Shown: in pieces, positions 31,858-42,124 of the stretch | How the letters are laid out: the number at the start of each line of letters is the position of its first letter | Numbering within the stretch: position 1 is the first letter of the stretch | NCBI RefSeq assembly: GCF_008364795.1 | Contig: NZ_VTTM01000002.1 | Location: forward strand, 372,001-436,000 | DNA: 64,000 nucleotides | DNA from: Azospirillum oryzae | Lineage (GTDB): Bacteria > Pseudomonadota > Alphaproteobacteria > Azospirillales > Azospirillaceae | Direction: 5' to 3' | Notes under the pieces: model-generated | The model's database searches: none | The model's input: only the letters and a program-made list of their open reading frames with translations | What the model was told of the DNA's origin: nothing | Position numbers and translations under genes: made by a program

Positions 31858-32982
31858 CTAGAAGAGTTCAATATCACCGCCGGGGCCGCCTCCCCCTGCG
31901 GCATTGAGGTCGAGCACGCCGTTCTCGTCCAGCGCGGTGCCTTCCAGCAGCAATTTGCGGACGAAGCGCTCGCGCATCTCGCTGAGCGTGAATCGGCCCA
32001 TCAGCTGGTTCAGCCATTCCTCCGGCTCCCGCGCGCCGATGCCGGCGGGCACCTGGGCGCGGATTTGGGTTTCCAGCTCTCCCAGCCCGGCGCCCATGAT
32101 GGCGAGGCTGTCGTTGATCGCCTCGATCCGCTGCTTGGTCAGGTCCTGGAACTGCATGCCGGTGATGACATGGGCGATGGTGGCGGACATGTCGGACGAC
32201 ACCGATGCAGCCGTTTCCAGCACCGACTGGAAATGGTTGGTCTGCGCCACCAGGCTGTCCATCGTCTTGTCGACGCGCTCCTTGGCCAGCATCTGCGGCG
32301 ACATGTCGGTGTTGGCGATCTGGCGCAGGATGTCATGGCCGTTGCGGACGCCCTTCACCACGGCGGTGACCTTGCTGCGCATGCGCTCGGCCAACTCGCC
32401 GGTGGAGCGGGAGAGGTGCCGCACCTCCTGCGCCACCACGGCGAAGGTGCGCCCGGCCTCGCCGGCGCGGCTGGCTTCGATGGTGGCGTTCAGCGCCAGG
32501 AAGTTGGTCTGGCGGTTGATGCCGTCGATGTCGCCGATCGACTTCTCCAGCTCGGCCACATCCTTCTGCACGTCGTCCAGCAGATAGACCATGCTCATGG
32601 CGTGGCGGGACAGGGTGACGATGTTGGTCACCATGTCGGTGATGACGTCCTGCATGCCGACGACCAGCGTGTCGAGCGGCACCCGTTCGCCGTCGATGTC
32701 GACCGACCCGGCCATGGCGACTATCTGGGCCACCCGCTCCGACTGTTCCAGCGCCTTCTGGGCCAGCTCGCGGAAACGGTCCGACAGGTCGAGGGTGGAA
32801 GCCTCCACATGGTTCGAGGTGCGCGTCAGTTCGCCCTGCACGACGTCAAGCGTGCGGCGCTGCACATCGGCGAAGCCGAGCCATGTCGACAGAAGCTCCG
32901 CAGTGACCGCGACCTTGGCGTTTCCGCCCTGGGAGTTGTCCGGCGTCGCGGGCACGGCATCGGTGGAAGCGGGGGTAAACAT
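31858..32982 (-). CDS. Soluble MCP-like protein with CheZ-type FQDLTxQ motif
   Basis: A 374-residue, almost wholly helical protein without signal peptide or membrane segments. Residues 145-200 hold the MCP signalling tip ('[34 protein letters not shown]' region). Residues 278-284 read FQDLTKQ. In CheZ the sequence FQDLTGQ carries the catalytic Asp and Gln that attack CheY-P, and both are kept here (D280, Q284). A flexible Gly-rich tail ends 'GGDIELF', reminiscent of the acidic-hydrophobic CheY-binding tail of CheZ. No other CheZ, CheC or CheX is encoded in the operon. Annotation pipelines would call this a methyl-accepting protein; a CheY-P phosphatase or a hybrid role is inferred. Confidence 0.8.
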   Translation of the reverse strand: MFTPASTDAVPATPDNSQGGNAKVAVTAELLSTWLGFADVQRRTLDVVQGELTRTSNHVEASTLDLSDRFRELAQKALEQSERVAQIVAMAGSVDIDGERVPLDTLVVGMQDVITDMVTNIVTLSRHAMSMVYLLDDVQKDVAELEKSIGDIDGINRQTNFLALNATIEASRAGEAGRTFAVVAQEVRHLSRSTGELAERMRSKVTAVVKGVRNGHDILRQIANTDMSPQMLAKERVDKTMDSLVAQTNHFQSVLETAASVSSDMSATIAHVITGMQFQDLTKQRIEAINDSLAIMGAGLGELETQIRAQVPAGIGAREPEEWLNQLMGRFTLSEMRERFVRKLLLEGTALDENGVLDLNAAGGGGPGGDIELF

Positions 32983-33038
32983 ACTGGTGCTCCTTGGAAA
33001 CTCTGCCCGGGGAAAACTTGCCCGGATGCCCGGTCGGA

Positions 33039-34100
33039 TCAGGCGGTGCGGGGGCGCTCGCCGACGGCGTCGAAGGCGCGCAGCATTTCGGCGGGGATTT
33101 GGCCGAGCGGCAGTTCGACCGCGACCGCGCCGGCCTCCTTGGCGGCCCGCGGCATGCCATAGACGACGCAGCTCGATTCCTGCTCGCCGATGGTGAAGGC
33201 GCCGGCATCGAACATGGCTTTCATGCCGATGGCGCCGTCGCGGCCCATGCCGGACAGGATGACGCCGACCGCATTGCCGCCTGCCGCCTTGGCGACGGAG
33301 GCGAACAGCACGTCGACCGACGGCCGGTGGCCGCTGACCGCGGGGGTGTCCTGGATGTGGCAGACGAAGCCGGCGGTGTCGCGGACGATGGCGAGATGGC
33401 GGTCTCCGGGGGCGATCAGCACCTGCCCCTGGGCCGGCCGGTCGCCATGGGCGGCCACCCGGACGGTGGGCGCCGACAGCCGGTCCAGCCGCGCCGCGAA
33501 GCTGGGCACGTAGCTCGGCCCCATATGCTGGGTGATGACGATGGGCGGGCAATCGGCCGGCATGGCGGCCAGCACGTCGCGGATGCGCTCCACCCCGCCG
33601 GTCGAGGCGCCGATGGCGATCAGCCGCTTCCCCGACCCGGCGCGGCGCGGCGTCGGCAGGACGCCGTGCGCGGCGGCCGGACGGCGCATGGTCAGGCGCG
33701 CGGTGGCGGCGACGCGGATCTTGGAGACCAGTTCCATCGCCGTCGCCTCGAACCCGTGCCCGTCGGAGCCGCCGGGCTTGGCGACGCAGTCCACCGCCCC
33801 CAGTTCCAGCGCGCGGATGGCGGCGTCGGAGCCCTCGCGGGTCAGGGAGGAGACCATGATGACCGGCGTCGGCCGCAAGGTCATGATCTTCTCCAGGAAG
33901 GACAGCCCGTCCATCTTCGGCATCTCGACGTCCAGGGTGATGACGTCGGGGTTGGTGGCCTTGATGACCTCGCGCGCCTCGAAGGGGTCGCGGGCGACGC
34001 CGGCGACCTCCATCCCCGCCTCCCGGCTCAGGATGTCCTTCAGCATTTCGCGCATCAGGGCGCTGTCGTCGACGATGACGACACGGATCGGTCTGGGCAT
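33039..34100 (-). CDS. cheB: Chemotaxis protein-glutamate methylesterase/glutaminase CheB
   Basis: A 353-residue two-domain enzyme. The receiver has acceptor D57 in '[13 protein letters not shown]' and 'VAKPGG'. The methylesterase domain has the catalytic triad Ser166 ('AIGASTGGV'), His192 ('ITQHMG') and Asp288 ('SGMGRDGA'). It demethylates and deamidates receptors when phosphorylated by CheA. It starts 3 nt after cheD. Confidence 0.97.
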   Translation of the reverse strand: MPRPIRVVIVDDSALMREMLKDILSREAGMEVAGVARDPFEAREVIKATNPDVITLDVEMPKMDGLSFLEKIMTLRPTPVIMVSSLTREGSDAAIRALELGAVDCVAKPGGSDGHGFEATAMELVSKIRVAATARLTMRRPAAAHGVLPTPRRAGSGKRLIAIGASTGGVERIRDVLAAMPADCPPIVITQHMGPSYVPSFAARLDRLSAPTVRVAAHGDRPAQGQVLIAPGDRHLAIVRDTAGFVCHIQDTPAVSGHRPSVDVLFASVAKAAGGNAVGVILSGMGRDGAIGMKAMFDAGAFTIGEQESSCVVYGMPRAAKEAGAVAVELPLGQIPAEMLRAFDAVGERPRTA

Positions 34101-34103
34101 CGG

Positions 34104-34766
34104 TCAGCTCCCTCCCGGATCGGCGGGCGCGAACAGTTCGACCTCGCCTTCCTCGGGGGTCTGGCTCAGGTGGGTGATGAAGCGACGTTCGCGGGTGACG
34201 GTATCGGCCGCCGCCTCCGGCCGCAGCAGGCGCCGCAGCGCCCGGCCGCTGTGGGGGAAGTAATGCAGCCGCCGGGCGGAGCCGCCGCCCAGATCCTGGC
34301 CCGCCAGCATCAGCCCTTCCGTCCGCACGTAATCCAGGGCGAAACGGCCGTTCAGCCCGCCGATGTCGTAGCTCGACTCGATGACCCGGCCGCCGCCGAA
34401 CAGCTTGACCTGCAGGCGCCGGCGTTCGGCCCCCGCCGCCAGCAGCGCGTTGATCAGCCGCTCCATCGCCACCGAGCCGTAGCGCGCGGCGACGCCGGCC
34501 CCCTCCAGTTCGCTCGCCGGCAGGTCGGGCAGCATGAAATGGTTCATGCCGCCGACGCCGCGCACCGGGTCGTGGATGCAGGCCGCCACGCAGGACCCCA
34601 GCGTCGTCGCGATCATCAGGTCGGGCCGGTTGCTGACCGCCTGCTGGCCCAGTGCGATCTTGACGGTGTCGACCTTGAATTCCTGGTTGAAGTAGCGCCC
34701 GCTGCCCAGACGGCGGGGGGATACGGCATGTGTGGAGTCGTGTCGGGGGAGGGGGGCGGCGTTCAT
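34104..34766 (-). CDS. cheD: Chemoreceptor glutamine deamidase CheD
   Basis: A 220-residue protein. The catalytic pair is Cys in '[11 protein letters not shown]' and His in '[10 protein letters not shown]'. '[24 protein letters not shown]' and 'VGGGRVI'-type strands match the family. It deamidates receptor glutamines. The N-terminus is about 40 residues longer than in Thermotoga CheD. It lies between cheR and cheB with 3-nt gaps on both sides. Confidence 0.96.
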   Translation of the reverse strand: MNAAPLPRHDSTHAVSPRRLGSGRYFNQEFKVDTVKIALGQQAVSNRPDLMIATTLGSCVAACIHDPVRGVGGMNHFMLPDLPASELEGAGVAARYGSVAMERLINALLAAGAERRRLQVKLFGGGRVIESSYDIGGLNGRFALDYVRTEGLMLAGQDLGGGSARRLHYFPHSGRALRRLLRPEAAADTVTRERRFITHLSQTPEEGEVELFAPADPGGS

Positions 34767-34769
34767 CGC

Positions 34770-35705
34770 TCAGTCCCTCCGGTAGATCGTCGGACCGGCC
34801 TGCCGGAACAGGTTCGACACGCCATACAGGCTCTCCGAATGGCCAAGGAACAGATATCCGCCGGGGCGGAGCATCCGGGCGAAGTTTTCTATCACCTGCA
34901 TCCGGCCGCGGCGGTCGAAATAGATCAGCACGTTGCGGCAAAAGATCGCGTCGAAGGGGCCGGACATCGGCCAATGTTCCAGCAGGTTCAGCGGCTTGAC
35001 GGTGACGAGGCGCTTCAGTTCCTCGCCCATCGCCACCGCCGGTTCGCCGTCCAGCCTCGTGTCCTGGGTGAAGCGCTGGCGGATCTGTGGCGGGATGCCG
35101 GTGGCGCCCGACAGCGGATAGATGCCGCGCCGGGCGGTGTCCACCATGTGGGTGTCGATGTCGGTGGCGAGGATGCGGGCGTCCCAGCGGCGCAGATCGG
35201 CGCCCATGGTGGAGACCAGAACCATCGCCATGGTGTAGGGCTCCGGCCCCGACGAACAGCCGGCCGACCACAGCCGCAGGCGCGGCTTCGATTGATGGGC
35301 GTTCAGGTCCCGCACCTCCGGCAGGACGGTGGAGGCGAGGAAGTCGAAATGGTGCGATTCGCGGTAGAAGCTGGTCAGGTTGGTGGTCAGCGCATTGACC
35401 AGGAAGCCGATCTCGTCCGCCACCTCGTCGCTCTGCAGCAGGGCGCAGTAAACGTCGAAATCGGGCAGGCGCAACTCGCGCAGGCGCCGCGCCAGCCGGG
35501 CATAGACCATCTCGGCCTTGTGCGGGGCCAGCGCGATGCCGGCCAGCTGATAGAGCAGCCCGGCGATCAGGTCGAAATGGTGCCGCTCGAACCGGAACTC
35601 GCGCGCACCGCCGAAGACCGCGGCCGGTGGGGCGGCCGGTGTGGCGGCGGGGGAGCGCCGCAGCGTCGCGGGTTCGGTCGACAAGGCGGGCGAGCGGTCG
35701 GTCAT
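34770..35705 (-). CDS. cheR: Chemotaxis protein methyltransferase CheR
   Basis: A 311-residue SAM-dependent glutamate methyltransferase. An N-terminal helical domain is followed by '[16 protein letters not shown]', the SAM-binding '[19 protein letters not shown]', '[11 protein letters not shown]', and '[14 protein letters not shown]'. The C-terminal '[18 protein letters not shown]' is canonical. It begins 19 nt after the receptor gene. Confidence 0.97.
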   Translation of the reverse strand: MTDRSPALSTEPATLRRSPAATPAAPPAAVFGGAREFRFERHHFDLIAGLLYQLAGIALAPHKAEMVYARLARRLRELRLPDFDVYCALLQSDEVADEIGFLVNALTTNLTSFYRESHHFDFLASTVLPEVRDLNAHQSKPRLRLWSAGCSSGPEPYTMAMVLVSTMGADLRRWDARILATDIDTHMVDTARRGIYPLSGATGIPPQIRQRFTQDTRLDGEPAVAMGEELKRLVTVKPLNLLEHWPMSGPFDAIFCRNVLIYFDRRGRMQVIENFARMLRPGGYLFLGHSESLYGVSNLFRQAGPTIYRRD

Positions 35706-35724
35706 CGCGGCACCGGTGGCGTCC

Positions 35725-38304
35725 TCAGGCGGACTTCAGGGAGGCGGACTGGCGGGAGGCGGACTGGCGGTCCAGGGTGAAGAAGGTCATCTGGCGGCGC
35801 AACTGGTCGGCCTGCTCCTCCAGCGAGCGGGCGGCGGCGGTGCTTTCCTCCACCAGGGCGGCGTTCTTCTGGGTCATCTCGTCCATCTGGGCGATGGCGA
35901 TGTTGACCTCGTCCAGGCCGGACGCCTGCTCGGCGGTCGCCCGCGCGATCTCCGACACCAGATCTGCGACGCGGCCGATGCCCGACACGATCTCGGTCAG
36001 GGAGCTGCCGGCGGAGCGCACGAGGTCGACGCCGTCGCGCACCTGCCCGCCGCTGTCCATGATCAGCGCCTTGATCTCCTTCGACGCCTGGGCGGAACGC
36101 TGGGCGAGCTGCCGCACCTCCTGCGCCACCACGGCGAAGCCGCGCCCGGCGTCGCCGGCCCGCGCCGCCTCCACCGCCGCGTTCAAGGCCAGCAGGTTGG
36201 TCTGGAAGGCGATCTCGTCGATCACCCCGATGATGTCGGAGATCTTCTGCGACGACTGTTCGATCCGGCGCATCGCCTCCACCGCGCTGGTCGCCACGTC
36301 GCCGCCGCGCGAGGCCGCGCTGCGCGCCTCGGTGGCATAGCCGTTGACCTGCTGGGCGTTGTCGGCATTGGAGCGCACGGTGGCGGCGAGCTGTTCCATG
36401 CTGGCCGCGGTCTCCTCCAGCGAGGAGGCCTGCTGTTCGGTCCGTTCCGACAGATCCAGGCTGCCTTCCGCCACCTCGCGGCTGGCGACGGCGATGGAGC
36501 CGGCGGCCTGGTCGATGCGCTGGACGATCTCCGACAGGCGGGCGACCGTGCCGTTGAAATCGTCCTTCAGCCGCTGGAACACGCCTTCGTACTGCTTGTC
36601 GATGCGGCGGGTCAGGTCGCCCTGCGACAGCGCCTCCAGCACCGAGGCGAGTTCCTCGGTGACGGCGGCGATGTTCTCGGACAGCCGGTTGATGCCCTCG
36701 CTGACCAGCCGGAAGAAGCCGCTCTTGCCGTCCAGCGCGATGCGGTGGGTGAAGTCGCCGCGCACGGCATTCTCCACCATGGAACCGATCTCCGCCTCGA
36801 TCGCCAGCTCCTCGGTCAGGTCGCGCCATTCGATGACGGTGCCCAGCCTCTCGCCCTGGCGGCTGACCACCGGGTTGGCGATGACCTGGAAGGTGCGGCC
36901 GCCGGTCTTGGCCCAGCCGCGGTGGGTCTGGGTCAGGTCGGCCAGCAGGCGGCGCTGGTGGCTGGGGTCGCGGTGGAAGACGTCGAAGTTGCGGCCGACC
37001 AGCGCGTTCGGGTCGAAGCCGGGCAGCGAGACGCGCAGATCCGCCTCGGCATGGCGGAACATCGCCATGATCGAATCGTTGGCGTAGAGGATGCGGCCGT
37101 CGACGTCCGCCATCATGATGTTGGCCGACACCCGTTCCAGCGCGATGCGGGAGCGCAGGGCCTCCACCGCCTCGTCCTTGAAGGCCGCGACGGCGCGGGC
37201 CATGTCGCCCAGCTCGTCCTGCTGGCCGGTGTGGGGGACGCTGACCGACAGCTTGCCTTCGGTCAGGTCGGCCATCACCCGGCGGATGCCGGTGACCGGC
37301 CCGATGATCGAGGCGGCGATGCGGTTGGCGGCGACGATGCCGATCACCAGCGACAGCAGCCCAAGACCCAGCGTCAGACGGATGGTGAAGGTGGCCTCGG
37401 TCTCGGCCTCGGCCTCCGTCACCTTGGCGCTGGCGGCGATGGACGCGACGATGGCGTCGATGGCGCGGTTGATCGCGGCGGCGGCGGCGGCGAGGTCGTC
37501 GGTCAGCCGCTTCGCCTCGTCGTTGGCGGCCATCGCGTCGCGGAAGGCGGCACGGTAATCGGCGGCGCGGGCGTCGATCTCGCGCAGGGCCGCCAGCAGG
37601 CCGCCATTGCTGCGGACCATGGACGACAGCCGGGCGATGCTTTCGCTCATCGCCTTGCCCACCGCCTCGACCTGCGCCGCGGCGGCGGCGTCGCGCAGGC
37701 CGATGGCGCGGTTGGCCTGGAAGCGGGTCATCAGCCAGCGGTTCTCCACCTCCTGCACACCGAAGGCGAAGTCCTTGTCGCCCGACGTCTCGGCGGCGGA
37801 CACGATGTCCTCCAGCCGCTTGGTCACCTGGGCGCCCAGCGGGTCCATGCGCTCGTGCAGCAGGCTGTCGGCCCGTTCGCGCACGGCGCGCACCGCCTCG
37901 AACCGCTCATGGTAGGCGGTGTGCAGGCTGCCCAGTTCGGCGAAGGCGGCGGCCTGGGGCGAGCCCTTCAACTTGGCCTGCCGGGCCGCCATCGCCTGGT
38001 CGAACTCGCCGCGCAGGACGCGCAGCCGGTCCAGCGCCTCGGTCGAGCCGATGTTGATGTACTCGCGGGTCTGCAGCCGTTCGGCGGCCAGACGGCTTTC
38101 CAGGTCCTTGGCGAAGACGGCGAGGTCGCCCGACGCGATGACGCCGTCGACGCGGCGGTTCAGCCCGTCCAGCCCGTAGATGCCGGTGCCGGACTGGGCG
38201 GCGATCAGCACCAGCAGCAGGCCGAAGGCCAGCCACAGCCGCTTGGCGATGCGCATGTTGCTGAGGAAGGTGCCGGCCTTGGCGATCGTACCGTCGGTGG
38301 CCAT
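35725..38304 (-). CDS. Methyl-accepting chemotaxis protein with helical sensor, PAS and HAMP domains
   Basis: An 859-residue receptor inside the che operon. TM1 is at about 18-42, a long helical periplasmic module (HBM-like, about 45-300) follows, TM2 is at about 308-330, then HAMP. A PAS domain at about 390-500 has '[18 protein letters not shown]' and '[15 protein letters not shown]' (the BdlA/Aer2-like type). A second HAMP-like stretch ('[14 protein letters not shown]') and the MCP domain with '[33 protein letters not shown]' follow. The C-terminus ends 'RQSASLKSA' without a CheR-docking pentapeptide. The PAS could bind haem or FAD; no decisive residue was identified. Encoded between cheW and cheR, it is the system's resident receptor. 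Confidence 0.93.
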   Translation of the reverse strand: MATDGTIAKAGTFLSNMRIAKRLWLAFGLLLVLIAAQSGTGIYGLDGLNRRVDGVIASGDLAVFAKDLESRLAAERLQTREYINIGSTEALDRLRVLRGEFDQAMAARQAKLKGSPQAAAFAELGSLHTAYHERFEAVRAVRERADSLLHERMDPLGAQVTKRLEDIVSAAETSGDKDFAFGVQEVENRWLMTRFQANRAIGLRDAAAAAQVEAVGKAMSESIARLSSMVRSNGGLLAALREIDARAADYRAAFRDAMAANDEAKRLTDDLAAAAAAINRAIDAIVASIAASAKVTEAEAETEATFTIRLTLGLGLLSLVIGIVAANRIAASIIGPVTGIRRVMADLTEGKLSVSVPHTGQQDELGDMARAVAAFKDEAVEALRSRIALERVSANIMMADVDGRILYANDSIMAMFRHAEADLRVSLPGFDPNALVGRNFDVFHRDPSHQRRLLADLTQTHRGWAKTGGRTFQVIANPVVSRQGERLGTVIEWRDLTEELAIEAEIGSMVENAVRGDFTHRIALDGKSGFFRLVSEGINRLSENIAAVTEELASVLEALSQGDLTRRIDKQYEGVFQRLKDDFNGTVARLSEIVQRIDQAAGSIAVASREVAEGSLDLSERTEQQASSLEETAASMEQLAATVRSNADNAQQVNGYATEARSAASRGGDVATSAVEAMRRIEQSSQKISDIIGVIDEIAFQTNLLALNAAVEAARAGDAGRGFAVVAQEVRQLAQRSAQASKEIKALIMDSGGQVRDGVDLVRSAGSSLTEIVSGIGRVADLVSEIARATAEQASGLDEVNIAIAQMDEMTQKNAALVEESTAAARSLEEQADQLRRQMTFFTLDRQSASRQSASLKSA

Positions 38305-38374
38305 CGGTGACGTTCCCTCTTTTTATTGTTTCTCGTTGCGGCTGGCCTACCGGAGGCTCGGCAGCCTGCCGCGG

Positions 38375-38920
38375 TCAGGTCGATTCCAGGGCGGCGCGAG
38401 GCATGGCGTCCTGATCGACATGCTCGCCCGCGAACAGCTTGCCCACATTCAGCAGGGTCACCATGCGGTTCTCGGCGGTGTAGAGGCCGCTGAGATACTC
38501 GGCGTCGATCAGCCCGCTGTCGACGTCGGGCGGCGGCTTGATCGCGTCATGGCCGATGGCCAGGATGTCGGAAATCGCGTCGACCAGGATGCCGCGCGTG
38601 CGCTCGCCCACCTGCATCACCACCACGACATGGCGCTTCGTCACCTGGGTCAGGCCGCCGCCGAAGCGGGCGCGCAGGTCGAAGATCGGGATGATGATGC
38701 CGCGCAGGTTGATGACGCCACGGACATAGTCGGGGAGATTCGGCAGGCGGCTTTCCGGCGTCCAGCCGCGGATTTCGCGCACGGCCAGGATGTTGACGCC
38801 ATATTCCTCGCTGCCGACCGTGAAGGTCACATATTGCTCCTCCGTCCCGTTGGCGGCGGAGCCTGCGGCCGAAAGGTCGGTGCGGGAGCTGACGGGGGCG
38901 ATTGCGGTGGAACTGCTCAT
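38375..38920 (-). CDS. cheW: Chemotaxis coupling protein CheW
   Basis: A 181-residue CheW with an N-terminal extension of about 25 residues. 'QYVTFTVGSEEYGVNILAVREIRGW', 'LPDYVRGVINLRGIIIPIFDLRARFGG' and 'VVMQVGERTRGILVDAISDIL' are diagnostic. It links receptors to CheA. It starts 9 nt after cheA. Confidence 0.97.
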   Translation of the reverse strand: MSSSTAIAPVSSRTDLSAAGSAANGTEEQYVTFTVGSEEYGVNILAVREIRGWTPESRLPNLPDYVRGVINLRGIIIPIFDLRARFGGGLTQVTKRHVVVVMQVGERTRGILVDAISDILAIGHDAIKPPPDVDSGLIDAEYLSGLYTAENRMVTLLNVGKLFAGEHVDQDAMPRAALEST

Positions 38921-38929
38921 CGCTGGGCC

Positions 38930-41230
38930 TCAAACCGTTTGGCGTTGACGCTGGGCGGACCTGTCCGCGGGGGCGGGCAGGGACGGGGGAGGGGTGGTGG
39001 CGGACGGGCCGGCGGGATCGCTGCCGGGGCCGTGGCGGCTCATTTCGCGCAGGCCCGCCACGTCCAGGATCAGGGCGACCCGGCCGTCGCCCAGGATGGT
39101 GGCGGCGGCGACGCCGTCCAGCCGGCGGAAGTTGGCTTCCAGGCTCTTGATGACGACCTGCTGCTGTCCCAGCACCTCGTCCACCACCAGGCCGAGGCGG
39201 GAGCCGTCCTCCGTCTCCACCAGCACGACCAGCCCCCTGGTGGCGTCGTCGATGGCCTTGGGGATGCCGAACAGCCGGTGCAGGTGGACCAGCCGCACAT
39301 ATTCGCCGCGCGCCATCATGACGTCGCATTTGTTGACCAGCCCATGCAGGTCGGCGGGCTTTGGCCGCAGGCTTTCCACGATGTTGGTCAGCGGCAGGAC
39401 GAAACGCTCCTCCCCCACCGAGATCACCATGCCGTCCAGCACCGCCAGCGTCAGCGGCAGCGACAGGACGAAGCGCGAGCCCTCGCCCGGCGTCGAATAG
39501 ACGCCGATGCGCCCGCCCAGGCTGGTGATGTTCCGCCGCACCACATCCATGCCGACACCGCGGCCGGACAGGTTCGACACCTGATCGGCGGTGGAGAAGC
39601 CGGGCAGGAAGATCAGGTTGTCGATCTCCTCGTCCGACAGGCTGGCTCCCGGCTGGACCAGCCCCTTCTCGATCGCCTTGGACAGCACCTTGGCGCGGTT
39701 GATGCCGCGGCCGTCGTCGGTCACCTCGATCACGATGCGGCCGGACCGGTGGGCGGCCGACAGATGCACGGTGCCGGCGCGCGGCTTGCCGATGCGCTCC
39801 CGCTCGTCGGGGCCTTCCAGCCCATGGTCGATGGAGTTGCGGATCATGTGGGTCAGCGGATCGACGAGGTTCTCCACCACCGTCTTGTCGACCTCCGTCG
39901 TCTCGCCCGAGGTGACCAGCATCACCTCCTTGCCGGTCATGGCGGCGCATTCACGCACCAGCCGCGGCATTCGCGAGAAGACGCTGGAGACGGGCTGGGC
40001 GCGGATCGACATCACGCTTTCGCGCAGTTCGCGGGTGTGCTGGGCGAGGCCTTCCAGACCTTCCAGCAGTTCCTGGAACTGGCCGGGCGGCAGGTCGCGC
40101 AGATGCTCTGCGATCATCGCCTGGGTGATGACCATCTCGCCGACCATGTTGACCAGCCGGTCGATCTTGTCGAGGTCGACGCGGATGGTGTGGGTGGTCG
40201 GCCCGGTATGGTCGCCGCCGCCGGTGCCGCCATTTGCCCGCTTGGCGCCGTCGCCGGGCTTCGCCGAGCCCGAAGTGGTGGCGGCCGGGGTCGCCGGCGG
40301 GGGTGGGGGAACGGCCGGTTCCGGCAGGTTGGCGGCGGTCGGGACGGGAGCCGCTTGAGGTGCCGGGGCGGGTTCCGCCGGCGCAATGATCGCGGGTGGC
40401 GGGGCTTCGGCGCTGATGCGGATGTCGCAGTCGTCGGCGACGAATTCGAACACGTCGTCGATCCGGGCGCGGTCGACCTGCGGGTCGGCCAGCAGCGTCA
40501 CCGTCCAGGACAGGTGCAGCAGTTCGGCGTCGAGGTCGCGCAGCGACGGCAACTGGTCCAGATGGCAGACCACCTCCGCCTCGCCCAGCCGACGCAGGGC
40601 GCGCAGCATGTAGGTCGGTTCGTTGCCCGACAGCAGCAGTTCGGCCTTCGGGCGGAAGACGATGGTCCAGCGGACCTTGCCCTCCGGGACCGGGCCGGAT
40701 GGCGCGGCGGTCGGGGGATCGTCGCGGGCGGCCTGGATGGCGGCCAGGGCGTCGCCGAAGATGCCGGCCTCGTCATCCTCGTCGTCGGGATAGAGCGTGG
40801 CGGGGGGCGGCGCTGCGGGCCCTTTCTCCGCCGCCGGCGCTTCGGCCTTGCCCAGGAAGCGGCGGAGCGCGGCGACGGTGTCGTCGGTGGTGCCGGCCGG
40901 CGCCTCCGTCTCGTCGGAGGCATGGGACAGCAGGCGCGCCAGCAGGTCGTTGGCGCGGATCAGCGTGTCGACCAGTTCGGTGGTGACCGGAATCTCGGCG
41001 TTGCGCACGCCGTCCATCACCGTTTCGAATTCATGGGCGAAGGCAACGAGATCGTTGAATCCGAAGGCGCCGCCGCCGCCCTTGATCGAATGGACGGCGC
41101 GGAAGATCGCGTTCACCTCGTCCATGTCGACCTCGCCGGGGGCGAGGCGCAGCAGCCCGGCCTCGGCGATGGCCAGCAATTCGGCGCTCTCGTCGAAGTA
41201 GGTCTGCTTGAAGCGGCTGAGATCGTCCAC
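38930..41230 (-). CDS. cheA: Chemotaxis histidine kinase CheA
   Basis: A 766-residue kinase. The P1 HPt domain has His47 in 'RAVHSIKGGGGAFGF'. Acidic/Pro-rich linkers and a central regulator-binding region (about 180-290) follow. P3 dimerisation starts at 'TIRVDLDKIDRLVNMVGEMVI', the P4 ATPase has 'HMIRNSIDHGLE', 'DDGRGI' and 'SGRGVGMDVV', and a CheW-like P5 occupies the C-terminus ('ILDVAGLREMSRHG'). It autophosphorylates P1 and passes phosphate to CheY and CheB. The Pro/Ala linker near residues 285-325 is long. Confidence 0.97.
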   Translation of the reverse strand: MDDLSRFKQTYFDESAELLAIAEAGLLRLAPGEVDMDEVNAIFRAVHSIKGGGGAFGFNDLVAFAHEFETVMDGVRNAEIPVTTELVDTLIRANDLLARLLSHASDETEAPAGTTDDTVAALRRFLGKAEAPAAEKGPAAPPPATLYPDDEDDEAGIFGDALAAIQAARDDPPTAAPSGPVPEGKVRWTIVFRPKAELLLSGNEPTYMLRALRRLGEAEVVCHLDQLPSLRDLDAELLHLSWTVTLLADPQVDRARIDDVFEFVADDCDIRISAEAPPPAIIAPAEPAPAPQAAPVPTAANLPEPAVPPPPPATPAATTSGSAKPGDGAKRANGGTGGGDHTGPTTHTIRVDLDKIDRLVNMVGEMVITQAMIAEHLRDLPPGQFQELLEGLEGLAQHTRELRESVMSIRAQPVSSVFSRMPRLVRECAAMTGKEVMLVTSGETTEVDKTVVENLVDPLTHMIRNSIDHGLEGPDERERIGKPRAGTVHLSAAHRSGRIVIEVTDDGRGINRAKVLSKAIEKGLVQPGASLSDEEIDNLIFLPGFSTADQVSNLSGRGVGMDVVRRNITSLGGRIGVYSTPGEGSRFVLSLPLTLAVLDGMVISVGEERFVLPLTNIVESLRPKPADLHGLVNKCDVMMARGEYVRLVHLHRLFGIPKAIDDATRGLVVLVETEDGSRLGLVVDEVLGQQQVVIKSLEANFRRLDGVAAATILGDGRVALILDVAGLREMSRHGPGSDPAGPSATTPPPSLPAPADRSAQRQRQTV

Positions 41231-41263
41231 GGCTGTACCCCTTCCTTCGCTGACGGCTCGCGG

Positions 41264-41629
41264 TCAGCCGCAGACCTTCTGCACCACCGACACCAGCTTG
41301 TCGGGGTTGAAGGGCTTCACGATCCAGCCGGTGGCGCCGGCGGCGCGGCCCTCGGCCTTCTTGCTTTCGTCCGCTTCGGTGGTCAGCATCAGGATCGGCA
41401 GGGTGCGGTGGGCCGGAATGGCGCGCAGCCTGCGGATCAGGGTCAGCCCATCCATCACCGGCATGTTCAGGTCGGTGATGACCAGATCGACCTTGGTGGT
41501 GGCGATGGCGCTCATCGCCTGCTGGCCGTCGGCGGCCTCCACCACCTCATAGCCGGCACCGCGCAGGGTGAAGGACACCATGTCGCGCATGGTCCGCGAG
41601 TCATCCACCGTCATCACTTTCTTCTTCAC
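41264..41629 (-). CDS. cheY: Chemotaxis response regulator CheY
   Basis: A 121-residue single receiver domain. 'VMTVDDSRTMR' holds the acidic pair, D53 in 'LVITDLNMPVMDG' is the acceptor, and Lys105 is in 'WIVKPFNPDKL'. It is close to flagellar-type CheY. The GTG at 41629 follows GGAGG and overlaps the stop of the STAS gene (GTGA), so the two are coupled. Confidence 0.95.
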   Translation of the reverse strand: MKKKVMTVDDSRTMRDMVSFTLRGAGYEVVEAADGQQAMSAIATTKVDLVITDLNMPVMDGLTLIRRLRAIPAHRTLPILMLTTEADESKKAEGRAAGATGWIVKPFNPDKLVSVVQKVCG

Positions 41630-41940
41630 GCACGCCTCCACTGCTTCAGCCAGCCGGCCAGCCCCAGATCCTCGCAGGCATCGGCGAGGACCTCCGACGG
41701 GCGCAGAATGGCGAAGGAATTTCCCTGTTCCGCCGCATCGCGGGCGGCGACGACCAGCGCCTGGACGCAGGCGACGCTGATGCGTTCCACCGCGTCCGCC
41801 TGGACGCCGACGTCCGCCGACGCCTTGAAGGCGGCGCGCAGGCTGTCGAGCAGAGGTTGCGCCATGGGCAAATCGAGGTCGCTCGGCAGGCCCAGGCGAA
41901 TGCGCCCGTCATCCTCCTCCGTCCACTTGATCAGCGACAC
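41626..41940 (-). CDS. STAS-domain protein leading the che operon
   Basis: A 104-residue STAS domain ('RIRLGLPSDLDLPMAQPLLDSLRAAF', 'VERISVACVQALVVAARDA'). The position equivalent to the phosphorylated Ser of RsbV-type proteins is not Ser (motif reads ISVACVQ against VDSAGIG), so it is probably not switched by phosphorylation. It resembles STAS proteins placed before cheY in other alphaproteobacterial che loci. Its role is unknown. It is translationally coupled to cheY. Confidence 0.85.
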   Translation of the reverse strand: MSLIKWTEEDDGRIRLGLPSDLDLPMAQPLLDSLRAAFKASADVGVQADAVERISVACVQALVVAARDAAEQGNSFAILRPSEVLADACEDLGLAGWLKQWRRA

Positions 41941-41966
41941 GCCACCCCTCCGTCCAATGCCGGCCC

Positions 41967-41993
41967 GCTCCTGCGCACTCCGGTTGCAGGAGC
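41967..41993. promoter_or_regulatory. Inverted repeat upstream of the che operon
   Basis: GCTCCTGC (41967-41974) and GCAGGAGC (41986-41993) form a perfect 8-bp inverted repeat, 26 nt before the first start codon. It could be an operator or a leader hairpin near the ribosome-binding site. Confidence 0.35.
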
Positions 41994-42124
41994 GACGTTG
42001 CCAGAAGGCGTCTCAAGGATTCGTTAAGCGGAAGTGGTGGACGGACCGGGCGTCGGGGGGAAGTTGGGGATAACCGCAGTCAAAATTGGGACATGCTGAC
42101 GGAACCGGTGCAGGGGTATGCGGA

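Noticed and set aside
32983-35271. Upstream extension of the soluble MCP-like frame to more than 1100 codons
   Set aside because: The extension is an out-of-frame reading of cheB, cheD and cheR; the true start is the ATG at 32982.
32994-38310. Long plus-strand frames opposite cheB-cheD-cheR-mcp
   Set aside because: Same shadow effect; no family features and no ribosome-binding sites, and the minus strand codes for complete Che proteins.
38180-42073. Very long plus-strand open frame (about 1300 codons) opposite cheW-cheA-cheY
   Set aside because: Antisense shadow of GC-rich genes; its translation is His/Gly/Gln/Arg-rich without any conserved motif, while the minus strand gives textbook CheA, CheW and CheY.
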